The translations under genes were made by a program, and so were the position numbers. The notes beneath the pieces are model-generated. The model did not search any database, had not been told where the DNA came from, and was given only the letters and a program-made list of their open reading frames with translations. Below are positions 48,601 through 60,145 of a DNA stretch of 64,000 bases, in pieces; the first letter of the stretch is position 1; every line of letters starts with the position of its first letter. Source of the stretch: Zygnema cylindricum (lineage: Eukaryota > Streptophyta > Zygnematophyceae > Zygnematales > Zygnemataceae); assembly GCA_037447655.1 (NCBI GenBank), contig JBBHKE010003144.1, positions 97,612 to 161,611 of the forward strand. The letters are read 5' to 3'.

Positions 48601-51600
48601 GTTAGAGAACCAAGTAAGTACTCGCGACTACTACTGCCTTCTGAAGAATGACACCTGGGTCAAGGGCAAGAGGGGACAGAGAGGAGAGGTGAGAGAGAAA
48701 GAGGGGGGAGAGAGAGAGGAGAGAAGGCAGGAGGAGAGAGAAGTGAGAAAGAGCGAAAAAAGGAGAGATGGCAGGAGGAAAGGCGAGAGGGCAGAAGAGG
48801 AGAGGAGAGAGAGGTGTAGGAGGAGAGCCTCAGAATTACTACTGCCTTAGGGGAGGCTAAGGAGAGAGGAGACAGAGAGGGAAGGTGAGAACCACAATGC
48901 TCTGACTTTTGTGAAGGAAAAAAAGGGGGGGGGGAGAGAAAGGAAAAGGGAGGGGGGGAGAAGGAGTATATTATAGAACCAAGTAAGTATTCATAAGATG
49001 AGAAACAGCTATTAAGAAGAATATTCGAGAAGTTTAATTCTCCAGAAAAAGAAAAGTACAGAGAAAACGTAAATTATCCTGAAGTTAAGAATTTTTAAAA
49101 ATAAGTTTTAAAATGAAAATTGAAGAAACCCACTGAAAAAACGAAAATGACGGCGAAGTTAAAAGTTATCCAAAAAATATACACAATATAAACATCAATA
49201 TGTATATATATACACATATACATATATACAATACACCACCGTGAAGAACTGCTTGAAAGAAAAGAATTGAGAAAAACAAAAAAACAAAAAAATACATAAA
49301 TTACCGTGTCGAAGGAGAACAGAGACCAAAGGGGGTAAGAGAGCAGCCGGATCTCTTTCAGGCATACAATTGAAAAGAAGGACCTGCACCGAAAAACATA
49401 AAATTAAATGAAGAAATGTCTAAATATAATTTAACAAAAAAAAACACAAAACAAAATTAGAAATTGAACATATCCCAGAAAAAAAGGAGGCAGGGGGAGG
49501 AGGGTGGGGCATACATGTCTCCAACATTTGATAATCTATGGAGAACTGCAAATAAAAGACTTAAATAAATAAGCCTTTAAAAACCCCCTTTAAAATCCTT
49601 ACAAACCCTTTTAAACCCAATTCACAAAGTGAACAAGACTCTCACCCTTCTCAGCGTTTCCACTTCTCCCACCGGTCCCTTCTCCTTCTCCTCCTCCTTC
49701 ACTGCCTCAGCAAACCATTCGGCACAAACTTCCATACTCTCCGGAGTATGAGCTCCATCTAAAAACAGAACAAGCTTATCCCCTTTGTACCTCTTTTCCC
49801 TCTCGTTTTCTCCTTCCTGCTCTCCTCTCTCTTCTTTCGCTCCTCTCTCTCCGATCTCTCCTATCTCTCCTCTCTCTCCTTTTTCCACTGTCAAATCTCG
49901 CAAAATTTGAGCCCTCCCGGGCCATCTTGCCTCTTGCAATCCTCGAACAAAAGCTCCAGGAAGTATCCTAGCCTGGACCATTTTTATTACCATTGTTACA
50001 ATGACTACTTTTTTCACTACAAATAGAATATATTCTTTTCTACAATTTTTTTTTCACACAAATTTCAAATCTCCTCACCCACTACACCAAATTTTTGTAA
50101 ACATAACATATTTTTCTCTTTTTTTTAACGAAAATGTTAAAATTCACCAAAAAAAAAAAAAAAAAAAACATATTTTTCCTTATTTTGACAAAAAGTTAAT
50201 GAGTTCACAAATAAAGTTAGAAATCCTCCTCTAAACTCTCTGGGATATCCTTGAATATAAATTCTTTCTTTATGGAAACATTATTTGTACCCTAATAATT
50301 CCATTAGAGTCCACATGAATCTTCTGGGTATTGTCAATTTCTTATCATCATTGTACTTCTCGTAGTTTTATAATGAGAAAAATGATCACGTATTACGCGT
50401 TTAAATTTCAAGTTAACCCAAAAAAAATTGCAAGTTGAGCTGTGTTTTACTTAAAAGTAAAACTCATATTAAACACATGATATGTATGCATTTGAATTTT
50501 ACTTTAAAGTAAATCGCGGATTAGCTCACATTTCATTTGGTACAGTTGGAATAAAAAACGAATAACATGATAACTTTACTCAAAAAAAAAAATTGTTCAA
50601 CTTGCAAATTATGTGGTACAAACTGGCTATAAAAAGATATCGTATGTCCCCATTTCCACATTGTTTACCTATAGTACCGCTCATACCCATTATTAGTACA
50701 AATTAACAGATTAACAGTGTCACCAATACTAATTCACACTTGACATCGGAACAATCTGCAAATCCACACTGATTCATATTTTGCACTAAACAGATCTGCA
50801 CAATTAACCTCAAAAATCACCATAGTAATTTTTGGTATCAAAAAATAACGTGGCCAAAAGTGGTTTGCAATATCACAACAATTTAAATAAAACTTCTTTT
50901 CAGCAATACAGGCGCAGAAGGAGAGAAATGAAGATAGAGAAAGTGGGTGAGAAAGAGCGAGCGAGAGTCAGAGAGCGACAGAGATCCGTCAGATCCATTC
51001 CTTCTTCTTCTTTCTTCTAATCGGATCCAGATTCTTCAGGTCGGTCGAGTGAGATTTAACCTAATGGATTCGGATCGTCAATCACGGAATCAATCAGTCG
51101 TGTCGTCCTGGATCTCTGGATCTACAAACGTAAAAATATATTTCAAGTTACATAAAACAAAAACATAGAAATACTTTTCAGTAATGTTAGACAGAAAACG
51201 TGAAGGAAGTCTTGTAAGAAAACTGTGTATGAGGAGATGTTTAGAGGAAAACGACACAATAGAAAAGTGTTTCAGTGCATCAAACAGAAACGAGACAATA
51301 CTTTTATAGGAAAACTATAATAGATAAGTTGTATGTCCTATTTTTACGGAAACGAGGCAATGGTTGCAGTAAATCTGGTTTTGAAAAAATCCTGTGTTGA
51401 ATGAATGCCAAAATTCACTTCACCTTCAATTTTACGATGAGGTGAGGAATTAAAGGGATAAAAACAAATGAGGAGATCAAACAATCGTAAGAAACTAGAC
51501 AAAGATTCACTTTCAAAAACCAAAATAGGATTAAAAAAAAAAATGAAATCCGTTCACTTTATAAGATTACAGCTAGATTTCCAATCACTTTCAAATGAAT

Positions 51601-54600
51601 TAAATGTAAAGGAAAAATTCCGGTCTGTACCTTCAATTCCTTCGCTCTCTTTTGGAGAACCACCATTGCTTCTTCCGGTTGTGGTGACGTGACAGCTGGA
51701 ACATTTGCCTGAACCCATTTACAATCTAAATGTTTGAGAAAATAAAATATTTTTTCTCCATCGCAAATATACAAAAAACATATATGGAACCTACAGAGCA
51801 AATAGCTGCAAATTTTCAAGTTTTCCAATGCTTATTTGTTCATGTTTCTCTTTTTTTTCTTTTTCCTCATAAGCCAAAAGAAAAACTGGCAAAAGCAATA
51901 TGGAAGAGAGTAAAATAAGACCAGAAAAAAAAGAGACCGAGTCGCCCTTCTTTTTCTTCTTACAAGTAAAAAACCAGGTCAAGAAAAACCCAAAGTGCAG
52001 AGGGAGCGGGAGAGAAGGAGAGAGGGAGAGGAAAGGGGGAAGCAGAGGAGAGGGAGAAAGAGAGAGCCAGAGGTTGAGGAATTACCTTAAAAATTCCCGC
52101 TTTCTCGCCAGCAATCTCTCCTAATGTGTTCCCTGTTGGTCTCATAATCCCCACAACCGAAAATTAAGTATATTCAATTCCTTCAACTATCTTTTACATT
52201 CTATCGTTGATATTCTTACTAAATTTTATCCAACTATTGGCACACTTTTAATAAATTTTCTGCCTGTTCCATGTTCCCAAATATTTTTCGAGTTTTTAAG
52301 TTATAATTCAAGTTACGATTTCTTCAAGTTATCAACCAAGGTGTTTGATAATTTGACAATCTTGAAAACATTTGCGCATTGTTTCCGAATCACCAAAAAA
52401 AACACTTCTAGCATAAAATATATTATGGAGTTCAGTGATTCCCAAACCAGTGAATCATTTCCCTCTCTCACTCTAATGAGTGGACTACAATCCACAACGT
52501 TTCCTAAATAGATATTATACATTCTAATCTCACGTTTATCCTGACAATTTCTTTACACTAAGAATTTCTTCAACCTAATAGCAATGGGTACTGTAACTTT
52601 TCCTCATCACAGAATATTCCAATTTTTAATCATTATGACATCCTGATCGGACGGTGAGACGGATACCTTCCAATACCACACATGTGTAACACTTTCCTAA
52701 GGGATTAGGCTGCTTCTACCCGGAGGAGTGCAATAAGTAGCACAGTGAAACGTTTCTTTGTTATTTTCGCTGCTATTCTGAGCGTATAGCGTATGACATG
52801 TGACTAGAGAAACACCAAAAAAGCAACGAAAGCCTCTTCTTGTAGTTCAATGATTTTCCAATATGCCGCTGCTCTTCGTAAGGAAGCAGCAAACTACAAG
52901 ATATGACGACGACTGCTCCAAAACTGGGGATAACGCAGGGGGACAAACGGAGGGGGCAGAGGTACGAAGCAAGCGCAGCGGGTGCAAAAAAGGAGCGCAA
53001 GAAAAGCCAGTGGGCCTGTGGATACGCCCCTGTATTTTATACATTAGTTTTAACAGAAGAATGGAACGACAGCAGAAAGAAAAGGCATGACGAAGAAATG
53101 GGAAAGCAACAGTGGTGCTAATAGATGTGATGTTTTCTTGTGACGAAGGGATATATCCCGCCCAGCAAGGGCCGAAAAAGTAGCGAAAAAGAAGAAGTGC
53201 CGCTTTTTTAAACGAAGGAATACCAAAAAAACAGCGAAGGAGAATAGGTATGTGCCTCGAGGCCATCGCCTGAAAGAGCATCGTAAAAAAGAAGAAGGTA
53301 TGCATGGCGCACACCCATGCACGAAGCATGGGAGAAATGCCGTGCTACGCACGTTCGTAACATCTCTTTTTTATTATTGTATTTCGCTGCTTAAATGTAT
53401 GCCCCGTAGGTGCGCTCTTCTTTTTTGAAGTGAACTACAAGAGCTGAACACGATGTCCGCGGCACTCGGGAACGATTGAAAAAAGTTAAGGACGCTCGAG
53501 AGCCCAAGAAATGTCTAACATATAGCGATGGCAAGTGTAGTTTGGACATATTACTTTCTCTTTGGTTTCATAACAATGCATAGCAAAACAAACCAATACA
53601 TGCAAATACATATGGAATACAAAACAAATCATAACCATGCATAAAAATGCATAAAACTTAAACATACAAAACAACACATAGACATACATAAAGATACAAA
53701 CTAATATATAATAATACAAGCACATACATAACAAACACAACAATAACATGCAAAATACTTCAACATACAGAAAATTCAAAATACATGTCAGCACACAACA
53801 ATAGGTAAACAACATAACCATACAGAACAACACATAACAACACAACAACACATAACAACACAAATCAGTACAAAACAATACATAGCAATACAAGAGCTTT
53901 AACCACAACAACAAACGCCTCTCTCCTCCTCCCAATAACTTCAATGAAGAAGCACTTTGGGAGAGATCAGACAAGTGAGTGTACCGCTGCCAGGTGGCCT
54001 CACCGAGGAGCTCCATGTGGTCGTACCCCAATGAGGACACGCCACATACTACCGGTTTTTTCACCTGAGGAACAACCAACCAGTACAGTCCACTTGTCGA
54101 CTTATCATTAAGTTGACTTTGCTCATTGTGGTGTCACGGTACCGTTTCAAGTTTTACCTTCGTAAATATTTGTGAACTTTTCCCTTTTTTGAGGGTTTTG
54201 TGTGGTGCTACATTATCTTTCCAAGATCCGTTCGTAGACCAAAGTAAATCTTTCTCTCAGGCTTGATTTTTTTTTGTGTTTTTTCACATTTTCAGTTGGC
54301 TCAACTTTCGCCATTAGCATTGTATTATTTCGCCCATGTTTTTTTTTTTTTTTTTCTAGCCAAAACAAAAAAGTATTAATAAGACTGGTTAAATGAGCGG
54401 AGACAATCCCACCACCTCACCTGACACTATATTAGTACTATTGATTATGATTTTGCATCGATACAAATACTTTATTACTCGGATTGCAGTAAATATTGTG
54501 GCTTTCCAGAGTATGTTTTAGTTATTCAAGACAATCTGGAAGAGTAAGAAAAAATAAGGATTTGCAAAGTTATTGTGCACCACCATCAATGTGGCTTTTG

Positions 54601-57600
54601 TTTGATAAGTTTACATTTCTTACTATGTAATCCATATCCATCAAGTGACCACGTCAGAGAGGAAAAGAGAGAAAAGAGAGAACCGCTAGTCGCATTAGTG
54701 AGAGAAAGAGGGAAAGCAGGACAAGAAATACTGACCAAATAAAAACCACATTTGAGAAAATAACAGTGAAAGGGAGAAGACTACTTTTTACATCTCCAAA
54801 AGAGAAAAAAAAAACAGAGGAATGAAAATACTAAAAGAGGGAAAAATCACTCACAACATTTGTAGCGTCGTATCTTCCTCCGATCCCAACTTCCAATAAT
54901 GCAACTTCTACCTGGATTTGCACCCCATTTGCCATATTGGACCCAATGCGACATGAACCAAAGGATCCCAATACTATTTATATATGTTCGAGGCAGGAAA
55001 GAAAAAAAGAAAAGAACAACAAGGCAAAAAAGGCAGAGACAAGAAGGTAAGAATAGGCTGACCTTCTCTTCTGTAAAGATTCGAAACGCTAAAAGGGTAA
55101 GGAACCGAAAATAGGGTGGCATTGGAATAGAATCATTGCATTTAGCCTGCAAATAAACGTACCAGTCCATACAAAATATCACGTCAGATTCTCTTTTGAA
55201 AAGGTTTCTAAAACTGTCAACTGATTAAACATTCAAAATATCCAGACAAATTTACCTTATCCATCTGAGAATTCAATTTTTACTTTCCTGTTAAATGTGG
55301 TTGGTCAAGTACCTGAAGACGATCATAGCACCACCAGAAGTGTTTCAGAAAAATTTCTTCCTCGACTTCTTTCCTACACAACCACCAGCAGGACTCCTTT
55401 ATTCATTTTGCACAAAGAAAAGCTTTGTGACATTGTTATTTCAGGCTAAAGAAAGGAAAAAAAATGAAACTGTCCTCAACCAGAGAAGAAAGTTTAGTGA
55501 TATTCTTATAATTTAGAGTTAACCTTTCATTGCCTTTCTGGATGTTGCTTATTATTGAGGTTATATCGATACATAGTTTAGTCGAGAGTCCTGTAATTGG
55601 TCCTATAGATTATCAATTAACAAAGCACGATACAAAAACATGACACAAGTTCAAAACAATCAACCGAAAATAATAATTGGTTTGACGCAAAGAGTGATTT
55701 AACGATATTAAATTTCATCGCAAAAGAAGAAAAGGATAGGGAAGTGGGTTGACAAGAATGATCATCAGCATTGAAGTGGATTCCCCATGGTTCACCTTTT
55801 GAAAAAAGTGGGCAAATAGTCAAACTGATAGCGGGGACCACATTGCTTAGAACTAAAAGTTGTCGTGAATTTTACGGGTTGTCTGAAGGTTTTATTCTAA
55901 AAAGGGCGTTCAAGGCAAAGTTTCAATGTGCCAAAACAATTGGAAACGCTATATACTGTTATCGCGTACAGTACGTGTACTAAACGGGGGTTACGTATAA
56001 TACGCATTCTGTATATAGCGAAATAATACATAGCGTTTCCAATTGCTTTTGCACATTAAACATATGATTCAAATTGTTTCTTAGGTGGTGGAGAGCAACT
56101 AACCCATTCAATCTGAATCGTTCTCGCACATCGATAAGATGAGGAGATGTAAACATCCCTGTCTTCATTCCACGAGCTCGCAAAATGCTCTCTGAAAATG
56201 CACAAGTAGAACCCTGTACGTCCAAAATTTTCCGATGCAATCAAGCTCCTAGACAACAAACTTTCAAATTTCAAAAGAAACCAAGTTCTCATACAGCACA
56301 TTTATATGTTCCAAGCGTTCAAACTTATTCAGGCAACCAAGCTCTCAACTACACACCGCCCATATGGTTATTAAAGTTTATAACACTAATTCCGTCGCGA
56401 TTTTCTTGGCGAAAAACATAGAATAGAATTAAAAACCTCCGCTATGTCTCCCTACCCTAAATAATCTTACATAAACCAACACAGAAAATTTGAAATTCAA
56501 ATGTTCATTTCATAATAAACATTCAAAAATGAGATAGGAGACATTGTGTTACTTGCCAGTAACGTAACTCTATTATCGTTGATAGGGATTAAAAGAATTG
56601 ACGCGACAGGGCAAGAATGGTCTTGATTTGTTTCCAGTCCTTGTTTGCCTGAATATTTTCATATACCATTCACATGAAGAAATTGCTATGAGCCCCTCAT
56701 AAATTGCTATCCCCTTGGTTATGGATAACATTACTGTGAGCAGAACATTTGATGGATGGAAAGATGGAAACAAGGTACACCTGTCGCTATCAGAGGTAAA
56801 GAATTATTACTGTAAATACGAAATTAGAATGTATAAAAACACTATTTACACCATTTGGTTAACTGGCCCTTATTGAGCCACATGGCTGAAAGTAATTTAA
56901 AGTAATTGATTCTCTAATTAATGATGTTCGGTCAAAAAAACATGGCTTTATTAGAGCTTTTAACTTTAATAAATGATGGCCAATGGAGCATTTGGCCCGG
57001 TTTGGAGTGAAAACAAACCGAAAGGGACAAAACTGAATTTAAGGAAAGTCGTAAACACGGTGTTGCCTGTGTTAAAATCGGCAAGATGTCCCAGACAATG
57101 ATTTCGCCCACGCTTGATATATAATAATTTGGATCCGCCAATTCCAATATCCGGGCTGGTGGCACAGAGGTTAGCGCGCTGAAGGCTTTATTCAGAGGTC
57201 CAGTCACATTGGACTGGAATATTCTATCAAACATGCAAGCTATATAGAATACTGAATTTTCATCTGCGGCAAACTACGCCGCCAATCGCTATTAGAGTTA
57301 ATAACACTGATTTGGTATTGACTTTTTTTGCCTGAAATCATAAAATAGTGTTAATACAACTATTTAAGGGAGTGGACTACAGTCCGCCACGTCTCCCTAC
57401 ACTAAATTAGTATCATACATTATAGATTCGCATTTTCACTAATAAATCCTTTACTCTAACAGCAATGGGCTGTAAATGTCAACCACAAACCAAAAATATG
57501 CATTTGGATTGAAAGACAAGTCCCAACCCCCCTCAAAAACAGAAAACCACAACAACAAAAAGACACAAAAACTTACAATTAAGGTATTTTAAGATACTTG

Positions 57601-58277
57601 AATTTAGCCTTACAAGTGATGAAGGAATTTTGCAAATGACTGCATTTGACAAATCACCGAAAGAGATGAAAACACTTTGTGAACATTACAACTTAAAGGA
57701 AAAAAAAAGTGGGGCTTTCAAAGTTCTATAAAAATTTTCATGGTTTTCAAAAGTTATTTAGAGTATTGTAAAGGTTTAGGAGTTCATAAGTTTTAAAAAA
57801 CTGACCTTTCCCTTTGTACCTGCCACGTGTATCACTCTCAGTTTCAACAGAGGCTCCTCCAAATCCAGCATCTACCCCATTATTTTTGTCCGAGAGTAAG
57901 AAATAAAAATCAGATAAAATCTGACTATTTTGCCATTAAACCCCTAAAAGAGGGAAAATAAAAAAAAGAGAATGAATGTGAAAAAAAAGAAAAAAAGCCT
58001 TTTAAATCTCCTGCTGAACTAATCTCAACATTAGTTGCTATTAGCCCTAATGTTAGCCCCAATCCTTACTCTAATTCTTCCCCTACTCCTTACCCCACTC
58101 CTTCCCTTAATCCTTACCCTAATCTTTGCCCTAATATTTACCCTAGTCCTAACCATAGTTATAAACCTCATCTCAACACTAGTCCTAATCCTAGACCTAA
58201 CCCTAACCCTAATCCTAAACACTAATCCATTACCGCATCCCAACTCTCAAAGGTGAAACATAAAAAATATATATATA

Positions 58278-58370
<93 letters not shown>

Positions 58371-58746
58371 ATTATTATTTTTTTTTATTTTTTTTTGAGA
58401 AACATAGGTTTAACATGTGAAACATACATGAGTAAACTTTCCACATTGGTTTTTCAATTTCCTGCTACTTAGTAACATTTCTAAATTTCATACCACCTAG
58501 AAAATACATCCCCTAAGTGCATTGCAAACTTATGCCTCTTCGCTTGAATACTGAGTCAAAAAAATGAGAGAGGGAGTGAGAAAGAGAGGAGAGAAAAGTG
58601 GAGGTGGAGAGAGATAAGAGGAACAGAGACATCACCTCAACATATGTGTCCATAAGCGAGAAGGCGTCTCCCCAGTTGGAGGCGTCCGCCCTCTTCCGCT
58701 GTGTGATAAGACCGGAAAGGGCTGCCAGAGCCTCTGCTTGCGCCAT
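45619..58746 (-). CDS. FPGS: folylpolyglutamate synthase (FPGS)
   Basis: FPGS adds gamma-linked glutamates to folates using ATP. Minus-strand exons with matching phases: 58746-58636, 57871-57806, 56213-56104, 55373-55313, 55146-55063, 54911-54855, 54064-54004, 52132-52086, 51708-51631, 49972-49646, 49383-49305, 48208-48062, 46527-46286, 45678-45619 (stop). Key blocks: P-loop GTKGKGS across exons 2/3, then [124 protein letters not shown], and C-terminal [19 protein letters not shown]. About 509 residues are accounted for. The segment with the usual HQ..NA motif, between 51631 and 49972, was not found. A Glu/Arg-rich insert precedes LVLFLDGAH. The start may be this ATG or one at 58830 in the same frame; no targeting peptide is evident. 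Confidence 0.93.
45757..46285 (+). repeat. CT-rich tract in the last FPGS intron
   Basis: About 500 bp of CCCTCTCCCTC words on the plus strand (GA-rich in the FPGS transcript), directly after the exon 46527-46286 donor. The Pro/Ser/Leu frame on plus is compositional. Confidence 0.85.
46640..48055. other. FPGS intron with decayed repeat DNA
   Basis: AT-rich intronic DNA with many ATATCGA/TCGATA words between 46640 and 46990, and a region 47660-47860 that shares CCGACAAGT and GAGCACGGAGAAAAA words with the MITE at 62184-62399. No exon seen. Confidence 0.4.
48155..48990 (-). repeat. repeated copies of an FPGS exon boundary
   Basis: The acceptor and first bases of the exon 48208-48062 (plus-strand words ACTACTACTGCCTTCTGAAG and GTGACACCT) recur in degraded form at about 48450-48480, 48625-48652 and 48833-48850, embedded in GA-rich DNA. 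A longer block (GGAGACAGA...ACCAAGTAAGTA) is repeated at 48500-48620 and 48870-48990. Only the copy at 48208 joins in phase to its neighbours and carries the conserved [11 protein letters not shown] and DLSWQ motifs. Confidence 0.75.
53480..53900. repeat. CATA/ACAACA low-complexity tract in FPGS intron
   Basis: A degenerate array of ACATACATAA, CACAACAACACATAACA and similar words. The minus strand is open for 197 codons, of which only the exon at 54064-54004 is real; the Tyr/Cys/Leu-rich remainder is repeat-driven. Confidence 0.75.
55919..56062. mobile_element. foldback element (small MITE-like palindrome)
   Basis: Two arms of about 33 bp, containing CAATTGGAAACGCTAT and ATAGCGTTTCCAATTG, surround a short centre with CGTACAGTACGTGTAC. 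The arms keep pairing outward through GTTTCAATGTGC / GCACATTAAAC. It lies in the FPGS intron after exon 56213-56104. The RNA would fold into a long hairpin. Confidence 0.65.
57277..57474. mobile_element. TA-flanked MITE, degraded, in FPGS intron
   Basis: The left end is CGCCGCCAATCGCTATTAGAG after TA (57275-57276). The right end, TACTCTAACAGCAATGGGCTG, is followed by TA at 57475-57476. It belongs to the CACCGCGAATCG family with mutated ends, 198 bp. Confidence 0.65.
58036..58222 (+). repeat. interstitial telomere-like repeat
   Basis: A degenerate series of CCTAA, CCCTAAT and CCTTAC units about 6-12 bp long, ending in the clean stretch CCTAACCCTAACCCTAATCC. It lies in FPGS intron 1 and is followed by a long AT repeat. 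The last units match the plant telomere type only loosely (CCCTAA rather than CCCTAAA). Confidence 0.75.
58287..58366 (+). repeat. (AT)n microsatellite
   Basis: About 40 AT repeats followed by ATT repeats and T-runs, in FPGS intron 1. Confidence 0.95.
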
Positions 58747-60145
58747 TAGGCGCCGAGCAGCAGGAGGACGACACGTAGGGCAATCAGAGAAGTATGTACC
58801 TTGACCAAAACTTTTTGCAAGGTGCAACACTGGGATATGGTAATACTCGCAGTAATGAACTTTTAATAACTATTTTGGCGGACTTGTTAAATAGATCGTC
58901 GAATATACCTTGTTTTAAAACACTTCGGCCCTGTGTTTTAAAGAAAAGTTTGAAGATGACGTTTTTTGGCGTGGCCGTGGGTCGAATAACACAAAACGAC
59001 AACATATAGTACATCTTATATTCGATGATGACGCAAAATGTACTTCTCCTTTTTTATATTTTTTTGTACGGTTGAAACTTACGCGGTACGGCTTTAAGTT
59101 TTACAGGAAAACGAACCCTTACCTTGGTACATTGAGACGCATTGGTACCCTAAGCCACATGTGGCCGTACCCTTACTTTGTACCAATGTGTACTTAGAAT
59201 GTACAATTTTTGACAAACTGACCTAGGCACCTGCGCGCAACCAAAATATTCACTTCGCTGATTATTTCCCTACTTTTTTAAGGCGGTCTTCAAATGTTTT
59301 TTGTTCTTACCCCCGTTTGTACCTTTATGGTTTTTATTTTGTGAGTTGCGACAAACCGGAATCCGAACCGGCGCCCACCGCGGCTGTCAAATGTAAAACT
59401 GAACCGGGCACATTAACTTTATATAATTGGATCTACCGTTCGTCATACCGTAGCCGTCCCATCGTCACACGATTCTTGCACATGTTTAAATGGCTGTGTT
59501 CAATACGAAACTAAATCACATAGGAAATGCATGGCTGTCCGTTTTCCTGTCGAAGTACAGTGACATGTACTCGACATATTTGGAACTGTTCGCGTGTACT
59601 TTTGCCCCCTCGATCTTTGTGCCTTGTAAAAGTTCCCGTTCTCTCTGGAAAGTACAGTGCAGTCATAGACAGTTATTGACAGTTGTTTCATGGGATATAT
59701 GGCAGTTTTCTCAGGAATTGAACTGTCACAAAGAAGCGTGTGGGTTTCAAAGTGCCTGCAAGAGGAAAATTTTAAATTTGGCTGCAAATTGGCCATGTTA
59801 CCGAACTATAGCTGGAACGGTTGCCTGTTCCTTGCTTGCATGTACTGTACATTTCCTTTCTGCTTACCCTAATTCCCAACCTAATTTAGCAAAAGAAAGG
59901 AACGTGTATGCAATTTTGCTTGTTGTAGCATTCTGAGATTTTTTAGTCTTCCTTGCATTTGGATCCGTACTGTCTTTGTATCATGCGCGATTGTTGACAA
60001 AATTTTTACATCAGATTCCTTTCCCTGTGTCTCCGTCAAACTTGTTTTGCAGTCCGTCCAAATTTTTGCTCTCTAAGACCAAGAAAACTGCTTCTGACGG
60101 CCTCTAATTACCTCTATTTTTATTTTTTTTTGTTGTTTCGTTAAC
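58747..60145. other. intergenic region between divergent genes
   Basis: It separates the FPGS start (minus) from the SIVA-type gene (plus) and so should hold both promoters. I see no clear TATA or CCAAT cluster. A 148-codon frame at 59490-59936 has no recognisable features. Confidence 0.4.

Noticed and set aside
53486-54003. Long Tyr/Cys/Leu frame on the minus strand next to an FPGS exon
   Set aside because: Translation of a CATA/ACAACA repeat continuing past the true donor at 54003.
59490-59936. 148-codon frame upstream of the SIVA-type gene
   Set aside because: No domain, unclear codon pattern, no splice context; probably chance.
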